Shown one piece after another: positions 1 through 8,572 of a stretch of DNA of 64,000 nt. The position numbers and the translations under genes are program-made. This stretch comes from Burkholderia latens. Its GTDB lineage: Bacteria > Pseudomonadota > Gammaproteobacteria > Burkholderiales > Burkholderiaceae. How positions within the stretch are numbered: the stretch's first letter is position 1; every line of letters begins with the position of its first letter. The notes beneath the pieces were generated by a model. The model was not told the origin of the DNA. It saw only the letters and a list, made by a program, of their open reading frames with translations, and ran no database searches. Where the stretch lies: assembly GCF_902499045.1 (NCBI RefSeq), contig NZ_CABVPL010000022.1, forward strand, positions 38,905-102,904, written 5' to 3'.

Positions 1-1682
1 TCGGGCCGCGCCCAGAAATCGAAGAAGTTGAACCATTGATACGGAGCCTTGCGGCAATAGTGTTCGAGCCGCGCGGCATAGCGCTGCGCCCACGCCGCGA
101 CGTGGCCCGCGCGCTCCCGGCGCGGCAGCTCGATCCGGTCGGCGAACGGCTCGAAATAGAGCCGGTAGCCGCGCGCTTCCTTGAGGCAGAAGAACAGGTA
201 GACCGGGCAACCGAGCGCGTGCGCGAGGATGTACGGGCCCTGCGCGAACGGGGCCGTCGCGCCGAGAAAACGGGCGTCGGCCGTCTTGCCGGAGTCGCGC
301 GGCGGCACGCGGTCGCCGACGATCACGAGCAGTTCGCCCGCATCGATACGCGACTGCATCATCAGCGCCGTATCCGGTCCGAAGTCCGACACTTCGACGA
401 GTTGCTTGCCGAATTCCCGATTCGCTCCGGCGAGCACGCCCGTAAACCGCTTCGCATGCTCGGTGTAGACGATCGCCGTGACCTTCGTGTGCGCATCGCG
501 CAGCGCCAGCGCCCGCGTCATTTCGAGATTGCCCAGATGCGCGCCGATCACGAGCGCGCCGCGCCCGCTCGCCGCGAGCGCATCGAACGCGGACGAATCG
601 TCGAAACGCACGTCGAGTTCGTCGAGCCGCCCGGACCACGCGACGAACTTGTCGAACCCCGCCTGCGCGAACGCAAGCATGTGCCGGTACGCGCTGCGCC
701 ATCCCGGCTTCGGCACGGCCGCCGCTTCCACGTCGCGCAGGCGGCGGATATACGCATGCGACGCGGCGCGCGCCGTGCGATTCGTCAGTACGAAATAACA
801 GACGATCGGATGCAGCCAGAGCGACGTGAAGCCCTTGCCGAACCATCGGCAGCTCAGCGCGAGCAACGCCATGCCGAGACGGCTGCCGCGTTCGGGCATG
901 CGCCACCATGCGCGCGGGCGCGTCGCCGGCGACGCACCGCGCCGGCCGGCGAGCCGGCGCGTCAACAGCAGCGGCGCGCGCGCAAGCATCCCGGCGACGA
1001 GGCGCGTATGGCTCAGGCTGATGCGCACGTTGTCACGCCACACGTCGAAATGCGACAAGCCGTCGGCCGGGTACACGACGCGCGTCGGGATCGTCCTGAA
1101 TGCCAACCCGCGCCAGTGAAGACGGACCAGAATTTCGCTGTCGAAAGCCATCCGCGTCGGCATCGATACTGCGTCGATCAGCTCGCAGACGGCATCGACC
1201 GGATAAAGACGAAAGCCGCACATCGCATCGGGAATATCGAGCGACAGCGTCTCGATCCACACCCACGCGTGCGTAACGTAACGGCCGTACAGGCGCGCCT
1301 TCGGCACACTGTCGTCGAAGCAGGGCCGGCCGAGAATCACGGCGTCCGGCTCGGCCTGCGCGGCCGCCACGAACTTCGGCACGTCGGCCGCGTCGTGCTG
1401 GCCATCGGCGTCGATCTGAATCGCGTGCCGATATCCGCGCGTGCGCGCCGCACGCAATCCTTCCATGACCGCTGCGCCCTTCCCGGCGTTGACGGGCAAT
1501 CGCAGCAGCGTCACGGCGGACGCGTACTGTTCCGCGAGCGCAGCCAGCACCTGTTGCGTCGGCTCGTCGCTGCCGTCGTCGATCACGAGGATCGGCAGGC
1601 CATGCACGGCGAGCCGCGCCAACGTGCGGCCGATCGCGTCGCGATGGTTGTAGATCGGAATGACGATGCAGGTACCGTTCAT
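1..1682 (-). CDS. Glycosyltransferase family 2 / LpxL-like acyltransferase fusion (partial, runs off left edge)
   Basis: The reading frame opens with ATG at 1682 and stays open to the window edge (about 560 codons), so the C-terminus is missing. The N-terminal part is a GT-A family 2 glycosyltransferase: a nucleotide-binding DDGSDE at residues 35-40 and the metal-binding DADGQHD at 91-97. The second part resembles LpxL/HtrB acyltransferases, with a HLGNLE (HX4D/E) motif near residue 380. This two-domain arrangement is typical of aryl-polyene/flexirubin/xanthomonadin clusters, where it is thought to attach the polyene to a sugar or lipid at the inner membrane. Its start overlaps the stop of the AMP-ligase gene by ATGA, so the two are translationally coupled. 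The role is inferred from family and neighbours. Confidence 0.85.
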   Translation of the reverse strand, partial: MNGTCIVIPIYNHRDAIGRTLARLAVHGLPILVIDDGSDEPTQQVLAALAEQYASAVTLLRLPVNAGKGAAVMEGLRAARTRGYRHAIQIDADGQHDAADVPKFVAAAQAEPDAVILGRPCFDDSVPKARLYGRYVTHAWVWIETLSLDIPDAMCGFRLYPVDAVCELIDAVSMPTRMAFDSEILVRLHWRGLAFRTIPTRVVYPADGLSHFDVWRDNVRISLSHTRLVAGMLARAPLLLTRRLAGRRGASPATRPRAWWRMPERGSRLGMALLALSCRWFGKGFTSLWLHPIVCYFVLTNRTARAASHAYIRRLRDVEAAAVPKPGWRSAYRHMLAFAQAGFDKFVAWSGRLDELDVRFDDSSAFDALAASGRGALVIGAHLGNLEMTRALALRDAHTKVTAIVYTEHAKRFTGVLAGANREFGKQLVEVSDFGPDTALMMQSRIDAGELLVIVGDRVPPRDSGKTADARFLGATAPFAQGPYILAHALGCPVYLFFCLKEARGYRLYFEPFADRIELPRRERAGHVAAWAQRYAARLEHYCRKAPYQWFNFFDFWARP

Positions 1683-3370
1683 CTGTCCGCCGCGTCATAG
1701 ACCAGCACACCGGACGTGCATTCCCGCGCGCCGCGGCGAAACGCGAAACGCGTGCATCCGCGGACCGGATCGTGCGCGATGCGCAGTGCCAGCACCGCGC
1801 CCGGCGGCACCGGCGCCTTGAATTTCAGGTGTTCGACGCAACGGACTTCGCGCACGGCCGGCATCTCGCGCGCGGCAAGGCGTGCGGCCCAATCGATCTG
1901 CACGACACCGGGCAGGATCGGCAGCCCCGGAAAATGCCCTTCGAAATGCGCGAGCGTAGCCGGCACGCGCAGCTCGTAATGCAGCGCGTCGCCGCTGCGC
2001 CATGACGCGAGCAGTTCGAAGCCTTCCGGTGCGGCTCTGAATGCGGCCGCCAGCGCGGCGGCCGGCAATTTGCCGCGCGCGTCGAACGGCATCGCGTGCA
2101 GGAATCGCCAGTAGCGCGGCAACGCCGCCGCGTCGAAGTAAGCGCCGAGCGCATGGCGCAGGGTCGTCGCAAGGGCGACGCGTCCGTCGGCGGCCAGCGC
2201 GTCGCGCCCCGCGGCAGTCAATACCGCGACGACACCGACGTGCGCGCGTGTCGTGCCGTCGACCACCGCCGCCGCCGCCTGCTCGACGAATGCGTGCGCG
2301 AGCAGCCGCGCCTCGAGCTCGGGCAGCGACACGCGCTTGCCGTCGAGCTTGACGACGCGATCGCGCCGCCCCGCGAGCACGAAACGGCTGTCCGCGTCGA
2401 ACCGTGCGGTGTCGTCGGTGCGGTGCCAGCGATCGTGGCCGAGATGCGCGGAGCGAACGGACAGCACGCCGTCGTCGTCGCACCGCACGCCGACACCGGT
2501 CAGCGGCTGCCACGCGTGCGACACGTCCTGGCGACGCCACGCGATGCCGCCGGTTTCGGTGCTGCCGAAGATCTCGATCGGCGCCGCGCCGAACGCGTTC
2601 GAATACGCGGCGGCCGCATCGCCGGGCAACGGGCCGCCGGACGAGAAGAACGCGCGCGGCATCGGCGCCTGCATCGGGAAACCGGGCAATGCCGGCCAGC
2701 GCATCAGTTGCGACGGCGTCGACACGACGACACCGCCACCGTAGCCGGCCAGCCGCTGCCGCAGTTGCAGCGGCTCGAGCACCGTTGCCCGGTCGAACGC
2801 GCGACCGGCCGCCAGCGGCCACAGGATTCTGAAGAGCAGTCCGTAGATATGGTGGTGCGGTACGCTCGACAACGTCACCGCGGTACCGACGCAACCGCCC
2901 CATTCGCGCTGCAGCGTTCTCACTTCGGCATCGAACTGCGCGAGCGACTTTCGCACCGGCTTCGCGGTGCCGGTGCTGCCCGACGTGTAGAGCGTCACCG
3001 CGACGGCGGCATCGATCGCGCGCGCGGGAATTGCCGATGCGTCGTCGGTGTCGCGCGCGCACGCGGCCAACGCCGGCGCATCCAGCATCAGGTCGTACGC
3101 GTGATCGAGACCGGAGAGATAGCCGGGCGCATTACTGGCGGGAATCACGACCTCCGCGTGCGCGACCGCGACCGCGAAGAATGCGCATGCAAACTCGTAC
3201 GGATCGTCCGTCCAGATAGCCACCCGTCGCGCGCCGCGCGCGGCCACCATCCGCGCAATGGCGTCGGCACGGGCACGCAGATCGCCCAGCGTCAGCACCT
3301 GAGCGCCGTCACGGCAGACCGCCACGCCGCCGTCGGCATCGGCGCACAGGATCTCGTTAAGCGCGATCAT
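1679..3370 (-). CDS. AMP-dependent acyl ligase fused to a FabA/FabZ-like dehydratase
   Basis: This 563-residue protein has two parts. Residues 1 to about 440 are an acyl-CoA-synthetase/AMP-ligase: the phosphate loop TLYTSGSTGTAKP near residue 145, FGSTETGG near 265, and a GRRDRVVKLDGKRVS hinge near 340. The last 110 residues are a hot-dog thioester dehydratase with the FEGHFPGLPILPG signature. In aryl-polyene pathways the ligase activates the aromatic starter acid onto an ACP and the dehydratase removes water after ketoreduction; E. coli-type clusters encode these as separate proteins, so here they are fused. The start at 3370 is chosen because it gives an ATGA overlap with the upstream membrane-protein gene; a longer open frame upstream has no homology. 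Starter specificity cannot be read from the sequence. Confidence 0.88.
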   Translation of the reverse strand: MIALNEILCADADGGVAVCRDGAQVLTLGDLRARADAIARMVAARGARRVAIWTDDPYEFACAFFAVAVAHAEVVIPASNAPGYLSGLDHAYDLMLDAPALAACARDTDDASAIPARAIDAAVAVTLYTSGSTGTAKPVRKSLAQFDAEVRTLQREWGGCVGTAVTLSSVPHHHIYGLLFRILWPLAAGRAFDRATVLEPLQLRQRLAGYGGGVVVSTPSQLMRWPALPGFPMQAPMPRAFFSSGGPLPGDAAAAYSNAFGAAPIEIFGSTETGGIAWRRQDVSHAWQPLTGVGVRCDDDGVLSVRSAHLGHDRWHRTDDTARFDADSRFVLAGRRDRVVKLDGKRVSLPELEARLLAHAFVEQAAAAVVDGTTRAHVGVVAVLTAAGRDALAADGRVALATTLRHALGAYFDAAALPRYWRFLHAMPFDARGKLPAAALAAAFRAAPEGFELLASWRSGDALHYELRVPATLAHFEGHFPGLPILPGVVQIDWAARLAAREMPAVREVRCVEHLKFKAPVPPGAVLALRIAHDPVRGCTRFAFRRGARECTSGVLVYDAADR

Positions 3371-4002
3371 GCGACATCGGTCCTTTTTCGCGCCGCGGCG
3401 ATGAAAACCTTGCGCCACATCCACTCGCCCACGATCAACGCGCCGATCAGCACGTATGCGATCAGCCCGTTGTACAGCGCCCACGACGCGCTGCTCCAGT
3501 ACAGCGCCGTATGGATCGAAATACCGCCGTTGACGATGAAGAACGCGCACCACACCTGTGTGACGCGGCGCGTGTACCGGACGATTTCCACGGTCGGTTC
3601 GGGATAGGTCAGTCGTGCGAATTTTTCGATCATGGTCGGACCGCGCCACAGCGTCGCGCCGAACGCGACCAGCAAGCCGGCGCTCACGCACGCCGGATAG
3701 AGATGAAGAAGCCGCTCGCTATCGGTCACGGCGATCGCGATCGACAGCGCGGTCAGTGCGCCGGCCACGCACCAGTCGAGCATCGTGAGCCGCTTGAGCG
3801 CGTGCGCCAGCGCGCCCTTGCCGGTCGTGCGCTGCAACCACAGCAACGCGACCAGCAGGCAGCCGACGTAACGCGGCGACATGCTTTGCCATGCGAACAG
3901 GATGACGAGCGGATAGGCCACGACAAGCGCGGCCCTGGCCGCGACACGCGCCCAATGCGACAAGACCGTGCCGCTCGTAGCCCGCATGCCCGTCACCGCC
4001 AT
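3367..4002 (-). CDS. COG4648-type integral membrane protein of the aryl-polyene cluster
   Basis: This 211-residue protein has about six hydrophobic segments (for example near residues 22-38, 42-56, 75-92, 100-117, 150-165 and 178-197). It resembles the conserved membrane protein (COG4648) found in aryl-polyene and xanthomonadin clusters, whose activity is not established. It starts 2 bp after the ACP stop codon and its own stop overlaps the next start by ATGA, so it lies inside a tightly coupled operon. A role in lipid or intermediate handling at the inner membrane is inferred only from context. Met6 is an alternative start. Confidence 0.78.
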   Translation of the reverse strand: MAVTGMRATSGTVLSHWARVAARAALVVAYPLVILFAWQSMSPRYVGCLLVALLWLQRTTGKGALAHALKRLTMLDWCVAGALTALSIAIAVTDSERLLHLYPACVSAGLLVAFGATLWRGPTMIEKFARLTYPEPTVEIVRYTRRVTQVWCAFFIVNGGISIHTALYWSSASWALYNGLIAYVLIGALIVGEWMWRKVFIAAARKRTDVA

Positions 4003-4004
4003 CG

Positions 4005-4253
4005 TCAGGCGCGTGCGAGCAAGGCGTGAACGGCGGCGATAACGTCACCGACCGTGCGCACGGACTTGAATTCTTCGGGCTTGATGCGCTTGCCGGTCAT
4101 TTCCTGAAGCTTGATGGCGAGATCGACCGCGTCGATGCTGTCCAGGTCGAGCTCTTCGAACAGGTGCGTCTCGGGCGTCACCTGCTCCGGCTCGATTGCG
4201 AAATTCTCGTGAAAAATGGCGCGGATGCGCTCCAGGATTTCTGCGTCGGTCAC
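4005..4253 (-). CDS. Acyl carrier protein (second of two in the polyene cluster)
   Basis: This 82-residue protein has the four-helix ACP pattern with phosphopantetheine attachment at the serine of DLDSID, near residue 38. It should carry the starter or growing acyl chain of the polyene pathway in the cytoplasm. It begins with GTG at 4253, overlapping the stop of the preceding ACP gene (GTGA), and the membrane-protein gene follows after 2 bp. Two different ACPs in tandem are usual in aryl-polyene clusters, where one appears specialised for the starter unit; which one does so here cannot be told from sequence. Confidence 0.93.
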   Translation of the reverse strand: MTDAEILERIRAIFHENFAIEPEQVTPETHLFEELDLDSIDAVDLAIKLQEMTGKRIKPEEFKSVRTVGDVIAAVHALLARA

Positions 4254-4555
4254 GCTTGGCTCCCCTTTTCCAGCACGGCTTCGTGCGGTGCCTGATGAGA
4301 CTGCTGATCGGCAATGAACGCCGCCAGCGTATTGATCGATCGAAAATGCGCCTTCGTACGCTCGTCGTTGGCGGCGATCGTCAGTTGAAACTTCTTGCGC
4401 AGCATGATGCCGACTTCGAGCGCATCGACGGAATCGAGGCCGATGCCATCAGTCGAGAACAACGGCGCATCGTCGTCGATGTCGTCGACGGTCATGTCGC
4501 TGAGATCGAGCATTTCGATCAGAAGCTGCTTAATTTGCAGTTTTAAAGTATCCAT
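4250..4555 (-). CDS. Acyl carrier protein (first of two in the polyene cluster)
   Basis: This 101-residue acyl carrier protein has its phosphopantetheine serine in the motif GLDSVDALE, near residue 40. It is longer and more divergent than the second ACP. The ATG at 4555 is preferred over an in-frame upstream ATG at 4615 because it gives normal ACP spacing. Its start lies inside the end of the acyltransferase gene (26-bp overlap) and its stop overlaps the next ACP start. Its likely partners are the AMP-ligase, the KS-like protein and dehydratases, some of which must lie beyond the left edge. Confidence 0.92.
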   Translation of the reverse strand: MDTLKLQIKQLLIEMLDLSDMTVDDIDDDAPLFSTDGIGLDSVDALEVGIMLRKKFQLTIAANDERTKAHFRSINTLAAFIADQQSHQAPHEAVLEKGSQA

Positions 4556-5324
4556 GCTGAAAAAGGCTTTGGGTAATGTGCACTTCCACCTCGCGGGCGA
4601 TGCTCCGGGCGGCAATCGACGGCGATGCAGCGCCCGCTGCCAGCCGGTTCAGGTCCAGCGGCTCGAGCACGTCGATACGCATGCGAAAGGCACGACCGGG
4701 CACGTGATACCAGCGCAGCGCCTTGGTGAATACCGGCGGGTCGCAATCGATCAGCACCGGCTGGATGCGGCTGCCGGACTGCAGCGCCATATGCGCGAAG
4801 CCGCGCGAGAACGCATGCAGACGATTGCCGCCCGGACTGCGCGTCCCTTCCGGGAAGATGATCATCGTGTAGCCGGCAGCCAGTTGGCGCGCGCCCGCCT
4901 CGACGAGCGTGACGGCGTCCGCATTGCTCACGTACTCCGCCGCACGGACGATGCCCCAGAAACACGGATTGCCCCAGTGGCCGCGCTTGACGACGCAGCA
5001 GGCCTTCGGCGTCAGCGACAGCAGTACCATGACGTCGAGCCACGTCGGGTGGTTGGCGACAACGATGGCGGGGCCGTGCTCGGCAAGACGCTCGACGCCG
5101 CTCACCTCGAGCGTCATCACGCCGATGCGCTGCAGTAGCGCGACCAGCGCGCGGAAGAAATGGTGAATGACGAGCGTCACGCCACGCTGGCGCGAGCGCC
5201 GATGCGGCCACAGTCCGCCAGCGACGATCGCCAGTAACGAGAACAGCGATCCGCACAGCGCGAAAAACGCGAGGCTCGCACCGGTTGCGAACAAGCGCCA
5301 CCCGTAGTCAAGCCGCGCGATCAT
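4530..5324 (-). CDS. Lysophospholipid-type acyltransferase (PlsC family)
   Basis: This 264-residue protein has a hydrophobic N-terminus (residues about 14-37) and the PlsC signature blocks: NHPTWLD (HX4D) near residue 92 and FPEGTRSPGGN near 160. The family moves an acyl chain from ACP or CoA to a hydroxyl acceptor at the inner membrane. In aryl-polyene clusters it is thought to help build the lipid anchor of the pigment. The ATG at 5324 is preferred to the longer frame because the extra 40 residues are Arg/Cys-rich and unlike the family. It overlaps the KS-like gene by 17 bp and the ACP gene by 26 bp, consistent with one operon. Confidence 0.87.
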   Translation of the reverse strand: MIARLDYGWRLFATGASLAFFALCGSLFSLLAIVAGGLWPHRRSRQRGVTLVIHHFFRALVALLQRIGVMTLEVSGVERLAEHGPAIVVANHPTWLDVMVLLSLTPKACCVVKRGHWGNPCFWGIVRAAEYVSNADAVTLVEAGARQLAAGYTMIIFPEGTRSPGGNRLHAFSRGFAHMALQSGSRIQPVLIDCDPPVFTKALRWYHVPGRAFRMRIDVLEPLDLNRLAAGAASPSIAARSIAREVEVHITQSLFQHGYFKTAN

Positions 5325-6003
5325 GCCAGCTCCATTGCCACGACGCGTGTTGACCGGACCACCATGCCGGCGAGCGCGCCGACAGGCAATGCAGCACTGC
5401 TGCGCTTTGCGTACCGGCCGCATCGCCTGTGCCGTGCACGTCACCCGCGCCGCCCGTCGTCATTTCGCAGGCCAGATAGCCGGACGGTTCGTCCGCGCCG
5501 AGCAGAATCGCGAGCCCGACACTGTCGGGATCGTCGCCGGCATCGCCGTAGACGGGATCGGCCGGCTCGTGCGCATAGACCAGCAACACCGGCGAGGCCG
5601 GCGACGTTTCGTATTGGGAAAAAGCCTCGAGCAGCGCGTAACCGAGGGTTTCATGTCCGGCCGCGATCGCCGTCGCGGCCGACCGGTCGCGACGGGCGAT
5701 TCCGAATACGCCCGTCACGGCATTGAGGACCGAGAGACTGAAGGCCGTCGGCGACACGGGTTCCGCCGCGGCGATGTCGGCGAGAATGCCGGTGGTCCGC
5801 GCCAGTTCCCCGTGACGCGATGCAAATACCATGCGGACCGGCTGTTCCGATCCCGCGCAGTCATAGGCGGCCTGAAGCGCGAGACGCGACAGTCGGCTCA
5901 AGCGGCGTCGCACCATCGGATCGAGGGCTTCGACGCCCGGTACCCCCGCGGTCGAAATCGACGTCCATCTGGCGATTGGCATGGTCCAATGCAAATCGGC
6001 CAT
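5308..6003 (-). CDS. Beta-ketoacyl-synthase-like protein without an active-site cysteine
   Basis: This 231-residue protein resembles the N-terminal half of beta-ketoacyl synthases as found at the head of aryl-polyene clusters. In the region where a KS has its nucleophilic Cys (TACSS-like), this protein reads SAATAIAAGHETLG near residue 108, so no cysteine nucleophile is present. That suggests a non-catalytic partner, such as a chain-length-factor-like subunit for a full KS encoded elsewhere, rather than a condensing enzyme. It is the first gene of the minus-strand operon; the promoter must lie in 6004-6426. The C-terminal 30 residues are Trp/His/Ser-rich and look poorly conserved. Confidence 0.78.
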   Translation of the reverse strand: MADLHWTMPIARWTSISTAGVPGVEALDPMVRRRLSRLSRLALQAAYDCAGSEQPVRMVFASRHGELARTTGILADIAAAEPVSPTAFSLSVLNAVTGVFGIARRDRSAATAIAAGHETLGYALLEAFSQYETSPASPVLLVYAHEPADPVYGDAGDDPDSVGLAILLGADEPSGYLACEMTTGGAGDVHGTGDAAGTQSAAVLHCLSARSPAWWSGQHASWQWSWHDRAA

Positions 6004-6426
6004 TTTGTTCTCGTTGGGATTGTGACTCTTCAGTGTTTTTATATAGCGCCACCCGTATCGGGTGAATGCGCCCTCTTTCCCTGAAATCCGCCCATCGCGC
6101 GCATTGAATACCGGACTCGCGCGATCGGCTTCCCCTCCGGCAATGCCAGGAAAAGACTGGAAATCGTGATGTTCGCGAAACCGGCACCCGGATTATCAAT
6201 CGCGGCGATTGAGTAGGCGGCACCTCGGTGCGGCGGAACTGTAACAGGACCGTTACAAAAGATCAACGCCAAGGCGCGATGTGCGCGGCATTTAACCATT
6301 GATCAATTTCCCGAGCGTTCGTGGCTGGCCGTTAATCGACGCGATCTCCGCCGGCGAACGTTGAGTCGATCGCGCGCAGGAATGGCTCATAATGCGCTCG
6401 ATGCCGAATCCCCTTTTTTCCGCTCA
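6004..6426. promoter_or_regulatory. Divergent intergenic region between the polyene operon and the YigZ-family gene
   Basis: This 423-bp spacer is relatively AT-rich and has no convincing gene. It must carry the polyene-operon promoter (minus strand) and the promoter of the gene at 6427. Reading plus-ward, a CATAAT hexamer at 6388-6393 is a candidate -10, but its -35 partner is unclear. The clearest element is the palindrome at 6240-6257, listed separately. Confidence 0.6.
6240..6257. promoter_or_regulatory. Inverted repeat TGTAAC-N6-GTTACA, candidate operator
   Basis: Perfect 6-bp arms (6240-6245 and 6252-6257) flank a 6-bp spacer, about 235 bp upstream of the polyene operon start and 170 bp upstream of the YigZ-family gene. 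The symmetry and position suggest a dimeric regulator site. No local regulator gene is visible for either neighbour. Confidence 0.45.
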
Positions 6427-7014
6427 ATGAGTTATTCGCTCGCCACCCTGTACACCCGGGAACTCGAGATCCGCAAGAGCCGTTTCATCGCGTTCGCGAT
6501 CCCCGTCGAAGACCGCGACGCCGCGATGCACGCGCTGCAGCGCCTGCGCGACGAGCATCCGGCGGCCACGCACGTCTGCTGGGCGCTGCTCGCGGGCGGC
6601 CAGTCGGGGATGTCGGACGACGGCGAACCGTCGGGCACGGCCGGGCGCCCGATTCTCGAAGTGCTGCGCCATCACGACCTCGACGGCGTGCTCGGCGCGG
6701 TCGTCCGCTACTACGGCGGCGTGAAGCTCGGCGCGGGCGGCCTGGTTCGTGCGTACACCGACGCAATCGCATCGGCGCTGCTCGATGCCGAGCGCGTCGA
6801 GCGCATCCGCCACACGCGGTTCGCGATCGAAATCGGCTACCCGGACGAAGCGCGCGTGCGCCGCTGGATCGAACAGGTCGGTTACGAACTGGCGGACAGC
6901 GCGTACGGGATGACGGTCAGACTCGTCGTGAAACTGCCCGAAACCGCCGAAGCGGCGGCGAAAACCGTACTGTTCGACCTGACGCAGGGCCGCTCCGGCT
7001 TCCCCGACCTGTAA
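6427..7014 (+). CDS. yigZ: YigZ/IMPACT family protein
   Basis: This 195-residue protein has the UPF0029/IMPACT N-terminal domain, with the hallmark YYGGVKLGAGGLVRAY near residues 98-113, and a smaller C-terminal ferredoxin-like domain (DUF1949-like). The family is widespread; eukaryotic IMPACT regulates Gcn2, but the bacterial role is not settled. The ATG at 6427 (MSYSLATLY) is used; an in-frame TTG at 6361 adds 22 unconserved residues. It stands alone, divergent from the polyene operon, and is followed by 240 bp before the H-NS-like gene. Confidence 0.85.
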   Translation: MSYSLATLYTRELEIRKSRFIAFAIPVEDRDAAMHALQRLRDEHPAATHVCWALLAGGQSGMSDDGEPSGTAGRPILEVLRHHDLDGVLGAVVRYYGGVKLGAGGLVRAYTDAIASALLDAERVERIRHTRFAIEIGYPDEARVRRWIEQVGYELADSAYGMTVRLVVKLPETAEAAAKTVLFDLTQGRSGFPDL

Positions 7015-7254
7015 CGAGCGAGCGGCGCCCGTGCATCGCCATCACGGGTTCATGCCGATTCCCGCGAAAATTCAGATGCGTCCGATAGAAAAAGCGCGCG
7101 GCGAAATTTAATCTCGTTGCGTTCCCGCGCCGCGTCTCGCACCGGTGCGGCCGGGGAACATTGACTCCGGCGACATGCCGCCACCGCGCATGCGCGCGCG
7201 CATCCCATCGCGCATCGCCAACAATCAGAATTCAGCTACGGGGATATCGGACGC

Positions 7255-7542
7255 ATGCAACTGCAGAAACTGCAAGCCCAGCTCGCGGAACTCGATCAAC
7301 GGATCCGCGCGGCGCGCCGCCGCGAACGCAACGCGGCACTCGCGCAGGTGCGCCAGATCGTGACGAACTATGCGCTGACCGCACGCGAAATCTTCGGGCA
7401 GGGTTACAGCGATCGCGCGAAGCTGTTCACGACCGGCGCGAAATACCGAGACCCGGCCACGGGCGCCACCTGGAGCGGACGCGGCCGCGCACCGGCCTGG
7501 ATCGCCGGGCGCGACCGCTCCGCATTCCTGATCCGCGATTGA
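7255..7542 (+). CDS. H-NS-like nucleoid-associated protein (short betaproteobacterial type)
   Basis: This 95-residue protein has an N-terminal coiled-coil oligomerisation helix (residues about 1-40, Leu/Gln/Arg-rich) and a C-terminal DNA-binding loop with YRDPATGATWSGRGRAPAWI near residues 64-83. That loop is the H-NS/Bv3F signature, with the minor-groove-binding GRGR/P core. Such proteins bind AT-rich DNA and silence transcription. Burkholderia genomes carry several paralogues, so the regulon cannot be assigned. It converges on ppk2 with a 79-bp gap and no T-tailed terminator. The ATG at 7255 has only a weak upstream purine stretch (GGGGATATCGG). Confidence 0.9.
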   Translation: MQLQKLQAQLAELDQRIRAARRRERNAALAQVRQIVTNYALTAREIFGQGYSDRAKLFTTGAKYRDPATGATWSGRGRAPAWIAGRDRSAFLIRD

Positions 7543-7621
7543 CGCGCGCCGCGTTGCACGGCGCACGCATCCGGCCGGGCCGGGAGGCCCAGGCCCGAAC
7601 CGGAACCCGAACCCGAACGGC

Positions 7622-8572
7622 TCAGTAGACTTCGGGGACGATCATGTCGTCCGGCACCGGCCGCCGAATGTAGTCCTCGTGATGCTCGCGCTGCGGCAGA
7701 TCGATCGTCGGGCGCGGCACCTCGTGATACGGCACCTGCGTCAGCAGATGATGAATGCAGTTCAGGCGTGCGCGTTTCTTGTCGACGGCCTGCACGACCC
7801 ACCACGGCGCCTCGGGAATGTGCGTGCGCTGCAGCATCTCTTCCTTCGCTGCCGTATAGGCCTCCCAGCGCCGGCGGCTTTCGAGGTCCATCGGGCTGAG
7901 CTTCCACTGCTTCAGTGGATCCTCGATCCGGCTCTGGAAGCGCCGTTCCTGCTCGTGATCGGTGATCGAGAACCAGTACTTGACGATCTGGATCCCGCTG
8001 CGCGCGAGCATCTTCTCGAACTCGGGCACCGAGCGGAAAAACTCCTCGTATTCATCGTCGGTGCAGAAATTCATCACGCGTTCGACGCCCGCGCGGTTGT
8101 ACCAGCTGCGGTCGAACAGCACGATCTCGCCGCCGGCCGGCAGATGCGCAACGTAGCGCTGGAAATACCATTGTGTGCGCTCGCGGTTGCTCGGCGCCGG
8201 CAGTGCCGCCACGCGGCACACGCGCGGATTGAGGCGCTGCGTGATCCGCTTGATCGCGCCGCCCTTGCCCGCCGCGTCGCGCCCCTCGAAAATCACGACC
8301 AGCCGGTGCCCCGTGCTCACGACCCAGTCCTGCAGTTTCACGAGCTCGCCCTGCAGGCGGAACAGTTCCCGGAAGTACTGCTTGCGCGCTTCGCGGCGCT
8401 CCTGCGAGAACAGCAGATCGTCGCCGTCGTCGAAGCGGCGATCGTCGAGCTCCATTTCGAGTTCTTCGTCGTACGCGTCGACGAGATCTTCCTCGAAGCG
8501 GCGCTGGCGCGCGTCGCGCGATGCCATATCGGTCAGGTTGTCGGTCTCGGTGCGGCTTTCGTTGTCGCCCAT
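7622..8572 (-). CDS. ppk2: Polyphosphate kinase 2
   Basis: This 316-residue PPK2 transfers phosphate between polyphosphate and nucleotides (usually NDP to NTP) in the cytoplasm. The Walker A motif GRDAAGKGG is at residues 97-105 and the Walker B/lid motif DRSWYNR at 154-160. The first 60 residues are an acidic, low-complexity extension. The start at 8572 is set by a strong GGAGG eight bases upstream. A GATAAT hexamer (minus strand, 8611-8616) preceded by TGG is a plausible extended -10. The gene is monocistronic, between the convergent H-NS-like gene and the ggt terminator. Class I (single-domain) PPK2 fits the length. Confidence 0.95.
   Translation of the reverse strand: MGDNESRTETDNLTDMASRDARQRRFEEDLVDAYDEELEMELDDRRFDDGDDLLFSQERREARKQYFRELFRLQGELVKLQDWVVSTGHRLVVIFEGRDAAGKGGAIKRITQRLNPRVCRVAALPAPSNRERTQWYFQRYVAHLPAGGEIVLFDRSWYNRAGVERVMNFCTDDEYEEFFRSVPEFEKMLARSGIQIVKYWFSITDHEQERRFQSRIEDPLKQWKLSPMDLESRRRWEAYTAAKEEMLQRTHIPEAPWWVVQAVDKKRARLNCIHHLLTQVPYHEVPRPTIDLPQREHHEDYIRRPVPDDMIVPEVY

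Noticed and set aside
36-1700. A 554-codon plus-strand open frame over the glycosyltransferase gene, and similar long frames opposite real genes (2096-3607, 8799-10709, 13798-16443, 56964-58655, 61803-63779)
   Set aside because: They are Arg/His/Ala-rich shadows produced by the GC-skewed third codon position of the genes on the other strand; none has domain motifs or an SD.
7543-7621. Short repeats of CCGAAC between the H-NS-like gene and ppk2 as a possible terminator or repeat array
   Set aside because: Only a few imperfect copies, no T-run and no stable stem; nothing beyond chance in GC-rich DNA.
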